Positions 25,511-27,631 of a stretch of 27,631 nt of DNA are shown one piece after another. Position 1 is the first letter of the stretch. Each line of letters starts with the position of its first letter. The notes below the pieces were generated by a model that saw only the letters and a list, made by a program, of their open reading frames with translations, did no database searches and was not told the origin of the DNA. Origin of the DNA: JAGOJE01 sp964553715 (GTDB lineage: Bacteria; Pseudomonadota; Alphaproteobacteria; Rickettsiales; Rickettsiaceae); the NCBI GenBank assembly GCA_964553715.1, contig CAZKKY010000016.1, forward strand, positions 1 through 27,631, in the 5' to 3' direction. A program made the translations under genes and the position numbers.

Positions 25511-25538
25511 TTGAAGTTTAGTGTTTTCATCATATATT
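25511..25538 (+). promoter_or_regulatory. Candidate porin promoter
   Basis: TTGAAG (25511-25516) is followed after 16 bases by TATATT (25533-25538). Transcription would begin near 25545 and give a leader of about 55 bases. The -35 overlaps the left arm of the inverted repeat ATTTGAAGT/ACTTCAAAT. Confidence 0.4.
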
Positions 25539-25599
25539 GTTTGAGGCCTAAAGTTAGGACTTCAAATATTTTACTATAGTTTAATACAAGAGGTTAAAA

Positions 25600-26868
25600 A
25601 TGAAAAAAATACTACTTGCTGCTTTGCTATGCGGCGCTTCTTCTTCTGCTTTTGCTGATAATAGCGGAATGAATACAAAAATAGAAGGTTTGTTTAATTT
25701 TGAAAGCGGAAGCAGGCTTTCTCAAAGTCATGTTCCTTCTGATAGTAAAAAGATATCTTCTTATAGAGATAAATTCGCTTTCGATACAGAGGCATGTCTT
25801 GCTATTACTGCATCTAACACTGTAAATGATATGACATATGGAGCAAGGCTTGGAATACAAACATCAAATCAACCAAGAACTTCTGTAAGCTATGCTGGTT
25901 CTCATATTTTCTTAACTAATGATAATTATGGTAAGCTAGAGCTTGGCGCTGCGCGTAGTGCAAATGATACTATGGCTATTAGTGCTTTTGATATTGTAGC
26001 GGGTAGCGGAGACCACTGGGATCGTTATGTATATACACCTACAGGAGAACGTTTTGAATCTAGCCCAGTTTCTGATAATGCAGGTTCTGATAGTGATATA
26101 ATATATGGACCTGAAAGCTCAAGAAAAATTACTTACTATACCCCTCATATAAAAGAGACTTTCAGGTTTGGTATTTCTTATATACCAGATCTATCTAATG
26201 TAAGCGTAAATGGTTTCGGTACTGATTCTACATCTTCTAATAAAAAGAGAAATATTTATGTTCCTATAGCTGGCGGAACAAATTCCACTCTTTATCAAGA
26301 CCAAGAAACTGCTAAAGATGTATTATCTTACGCTCTTACAATGGATCATAGCTTTGGAGATAACTTTGATGTTAAGGCTTCTATTTCTGGAGAAAATAGT
26401 AATAGTTCACCTAAATCAGGTACTATAAAAACTGTAGATGCCAAAGGTGATGTTGTATCAGGCACTAGCACATCATCTTACAAGCTTAAAAAATACAGCG
26501 CTTATTTGGCAGGTCTTGCTATTGATATAGGAAAAATTTCTGTTGCTGGTGGTTATGAGAAGAGATTTGGATTTACTAGCCCTATCATCGATGGTAATAA
26601 AAAGTTTAGTGAATTTTATAATGGTGCAATAGCTTATAAACAAGGCCCTGCTACTGTAAGCCTTTTATATTCCGTAGGTAATGATAAAGGAAACAGACTT
26701 ACATCTTATACTTTCGGTACAGAATATAAGTTAGCACCTGGTTTCGTTCCTTATTTTGAAATCACACGTTTTTCTGGTAAAGGTAAAAAATTATTTGTTA
26801 CTGGAAACACAGATGTATTCAAAAGCCAAGGCACTGTTGCTTTAATTGGCGCTACTGTTAAGTTCTAA
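25600..26868 (+). CDS. Outer-membrane porin, Gram-negative general type
   Basis: The 422-residue protein starts with a clear signal peptide (MKKILLAALLCGASSSAFA, cleavage likely after Ala19) and ends in VALIGATVKF, with the terminal Phe that marks outer-membrane barrels for BAM-dependent insertion. Between lie alternating amphipathic strands and Ser/Gly/Asn/Asp-rich loops, including NYGKLELGAARSANDTM (about residues 109-125), where general porins have the GxVxLGR-like strand. The pattern and length fit a 16-stranded trimeric porin of the kind found in Rhodospirillales and some Rickettsiales. It should let small solutes cross the outer membrane and may be a main surface antigen. A good AGAGG site lies 6 bases before the ATG. 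A long hairpin follows the stop. Confidence 0.88.
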   Translation: MKKILLAALLCGASSSAFADNSGMNTKIEGLFNFESGSRLSQSHVPSDSKKISSYRDKFAFDTEACLAITASNTVNDMTYGARLGIQTSNQPRTSVSYAGSHIFLTNDNYGKLELGAARSANDTMAISAFDIVAGSGDHWDRYVYTPTGERFESSPVSDNAGSDSDIIYGPESSRKITYYTPHIKETFRFGISYIPDLSNVSVNGFGTDSTSSNKKRNIYVPIAGGTNSTLYQDQETAKDVLSYALTMDHSFGDNFDVKASISGENSNSSPKSGTIKTVDAKGDVVSGTSTSSYKLKKYSAYLAGLAIDIGKISVAGGYEKRFGFTSPIIDGNKKFSEFYNGAIAYKQGPATVSLLYSVGNDKGNRLTSYTFGTEYKLAPGFVPYFEITRFSGKGKKLFVTGNTDVFKSQGTVALIGATVKF

Positions 26869-26886
26869 TTCCTGACTATAGATAAT

Positions 26887-26921
26887 AGATTCTATTAGCG
26901 CTTTATGCTCTAATAGAATCT
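26887..26921 (+). terminator. Porin terminator hairpin
   Basis: AGATTCTATTAG (26887-26898) and CTAATAGAATCT (26910-26921) form a perfect 12-base stem with an 11-base loop, and the outer TAATAGA/TCTATTA arms can lengthen it with a bulge. It begins 19 bases after the porin stop. The T-tract after it is weak. Confidence 0.65.
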
Positions 26922-27137
26922 GTCTATTACATTTATCACTCTATCTTCAACTTCCACTTTCGCAAAGCTTTACCACTTAATCATTTTCATCATTACAAGA
27001 TAAACCTCTTGCTTCTTGATAGCTTCATGTAACCTTATCTAACAGGATCATAAAAATAAATTTTTCAAGTTTAACCCATATATTATGCAAAAATATAAAT
27101 AATGTTATGTTTTTATGCACTAATATCTATAAGGCTC

Positions 27138-27165
27138 TTGACTATAGGCTAAATAATCTTATAAT
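27138..27165 (+). promoter_or_regulatory. Promoter of the L36 gene
   Basis: TTGACT (27138-27143) is followed after 16 bases by a perfect TATAAT (27160-27165). The transcript would start near 27172, 29 bases before the L36 ATG. Confidence 0.65.
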
Positions 27166-27200
27166 ACCTCCAAATTGTATATCTATAGAAAAGGTTTGTT

Positions 27201-27326
27201 ATGAAAGTAGTAAGTTCTTTAAAATCATTAAAAAAACGCGATAAAAATTGCCAAGTAGTAAAAAGGCGCGGTAAAATTTTTGTTATCAATAAAAAAATCA
27301 AAAGATTTAAAGCAAGACAGGGCTAA
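27201..27326 (+). CDS. rpmJ: 50S ribosomal protein L36 (bL36)
   Basis: L36 is the smallest protein of the large ribosomal subunit and binds 23S rRNA. The 41-residue product, MKVVSSLKSLKKRDKNCQVV followed by KRRGKIFVINKKIKRFKARQG, has the family core NCQVVKRRGKIFVI and the RFKARQG end. Only one Cys is present, so the zinc-ribbon ligands of the CCCH type are missing; this insertion-bearing 41-residue form is the one usual in alphaproteobacteria. An AAAGG site lies 6 bases before the ATG. The gene stands alone, with its own promoter, away from the ribosomal protein clusters, as is common for this form. Confidence 0.93.
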   Translation: MKVVSSLKSLKKRDKNCQVVKRRGKIFVINKKIKRFKARQG

Positions 27327-27391
27327 TAATTTAATTGTGCAATGCATAGCGCATAATATAATACTAAATGCCAAAAAAATCTTCTGCAAAC

Positions 27392-27425
27392 CTACTTTAT
27401 TAACGCTCTATTTAGAGTAAAGTAG
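27392..27425 (+). terminator. Possible L36 terminator hairpin
   Basis: CTACTTTA (27392-27399) pairs with TAAAGTAG (27418-27425), with an inner CTCT/AGAG (27406-27409 and 27414-27417) closing a 4-base loop. It lies 66 bases after the L36 stop. On the plus strand no T-tract follows, so termination is only suggested. Confidence 0.4.
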
Positions 27426-27491
27426 CAAAGTCAATAATTAAAATATCTAAGATAGCGACAGTTTTTGTAGTATTACGGATAACTTTTAAAT

Positions 27492-27568
27492 GGGCGGTTA
27501 GCTCAGCTGGTTAGAGCACTACGTTGACATCGTAGAGGTCGGTGGTTCGAGCCCACTACCGCCCACCA
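27492..27568 (+). tRNA. tRNA-Val (GAC)
   Basis: A complete cloverleaf is visible. The acceptor GGGCGGT (27492-27498) pairs with ACCGCCC (27558-27564), discriminator A at 27565, and the CCA end is encoded (27566-27568). The D arm is GCTCAGCTGGTTAGAGC, the anticodon stem CTACG/CGTAG encloses TTGACAT with anticodon GAC, and the T arm GGTGG/CCACT carries TTCGAGC with one G-T pair. It decodes GUC and GUU. The 62 bases after it show no further gene. Confidence 0.97.
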
Positions 27569-27631
27569 CCACTTCTCTCTTTATATTAATCTTGAATATA
27601 ACAATTTAAAACCTTCTTTTTATGATGAAAG

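Larger units (their letters stand above)
25291..25599. other. 309-base divergent regulatory region, fumC and porin
   Basis: No gene of any length is supported here. The stretch is strongly AT-rich. It contains an 8-base inverted repeat (25363-25390) whose loop holds TTGCAA, a candidate porin promoter (25511-25538) and the leader structures before the porin start (25509-25567). The fumC ribosome site (GGAGG) is at its left edge and the porin site (AGAGG) at its right edge. Confidence 0.6.
26869..27200. other. 332-base gap between porin and L36
   Basis: No gene is supported. It holds the porin terminator hairpin near its left edge and the promoter of the L36 gene near its right edge. The middle (about 26930-27100) is pyrimidine-rich on the plus strand and has only short chance hairpins; a small RNA cannot be excluded but nothing shows one. 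Confidence 0.5.

Noticed and set aside
27201..27326. Loss of zinc-ribbon cysteines in L36
   Set aside because: The single-cysteine 41-residue form is normal for alphaproteobacteria.

Overview
The window is AT-rich, gene-dense DNA that reads like the chromosome of an alphaproteobacterium, most likely a Rickettsiales-type intracellular bacterium. The grounds are the base composition, the 41-residue single-cysteine L36 protein, an alphaproteobacterial-type UvrA, pyruvate phosphate dikinase plus propionyl-CoA carboxylase, two degenerate palindromic repeat copies of kinds common in Rickettsiales, and two long proteins that look lineage-specific. KdsA and a 16-strand-type porin point to an LPS-bearing outer membrane, so an Anaplasmataceae-like cell without LPS is unlikely. 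The assignment to order is inference.

Positions 1-1630 are an accessory, decaying patch on the minus strand. Reading 5' to 3' it holds a truncated nuclease-toxin-like fragment, a small acidic protein that could be its immunity partner, an intact GNAT acetyltransferase, and a second GNAT gene broken by a one-base frameshift and ended by a palindromic repeat.

Positions 1630-13200 are core genes: uvrA divergent from ssb, an ssb-overlapping lipoprotein hydrolase, a kdsA-secG-tpiA minus-strand run, a PpiD-like periplasmic chaperone, and the pccB-pccA pair. Positions 13306-14908 hold a membrane-anchored protein of unknown function with a strong promoter.

Positions 15028-22391 form one tightly packed minus-strand unit: rhodanese, dnaA, dnaN, folD, ppdK, prfA, with gaps or overlaps from 16 to -8 bases. 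It couples replication initiation and the sliding clamp to one-carbon metabolism, PEP/pyruvate interconversion and translation termination. Positions 22598-23911 encode a possibly Rickettsiales-specific protein with a degenerate zincin motif, convergent with fumC. Positions 25291-27631 carry a long regulatory region, a porin, a hairpin terminator, L36 and tRNA-Val(GAC).

No CRISPR array, intact transposon, prophage or rRNA was seen. The most interesting items are the toxin/immunity remnant, the unknown membrane-anchored protein at 13364, the QELGH protein at 22598, the Glu-to-Tyr change in the TpiA active site, and the shared palindromic -35 element between uvrA and ssb.
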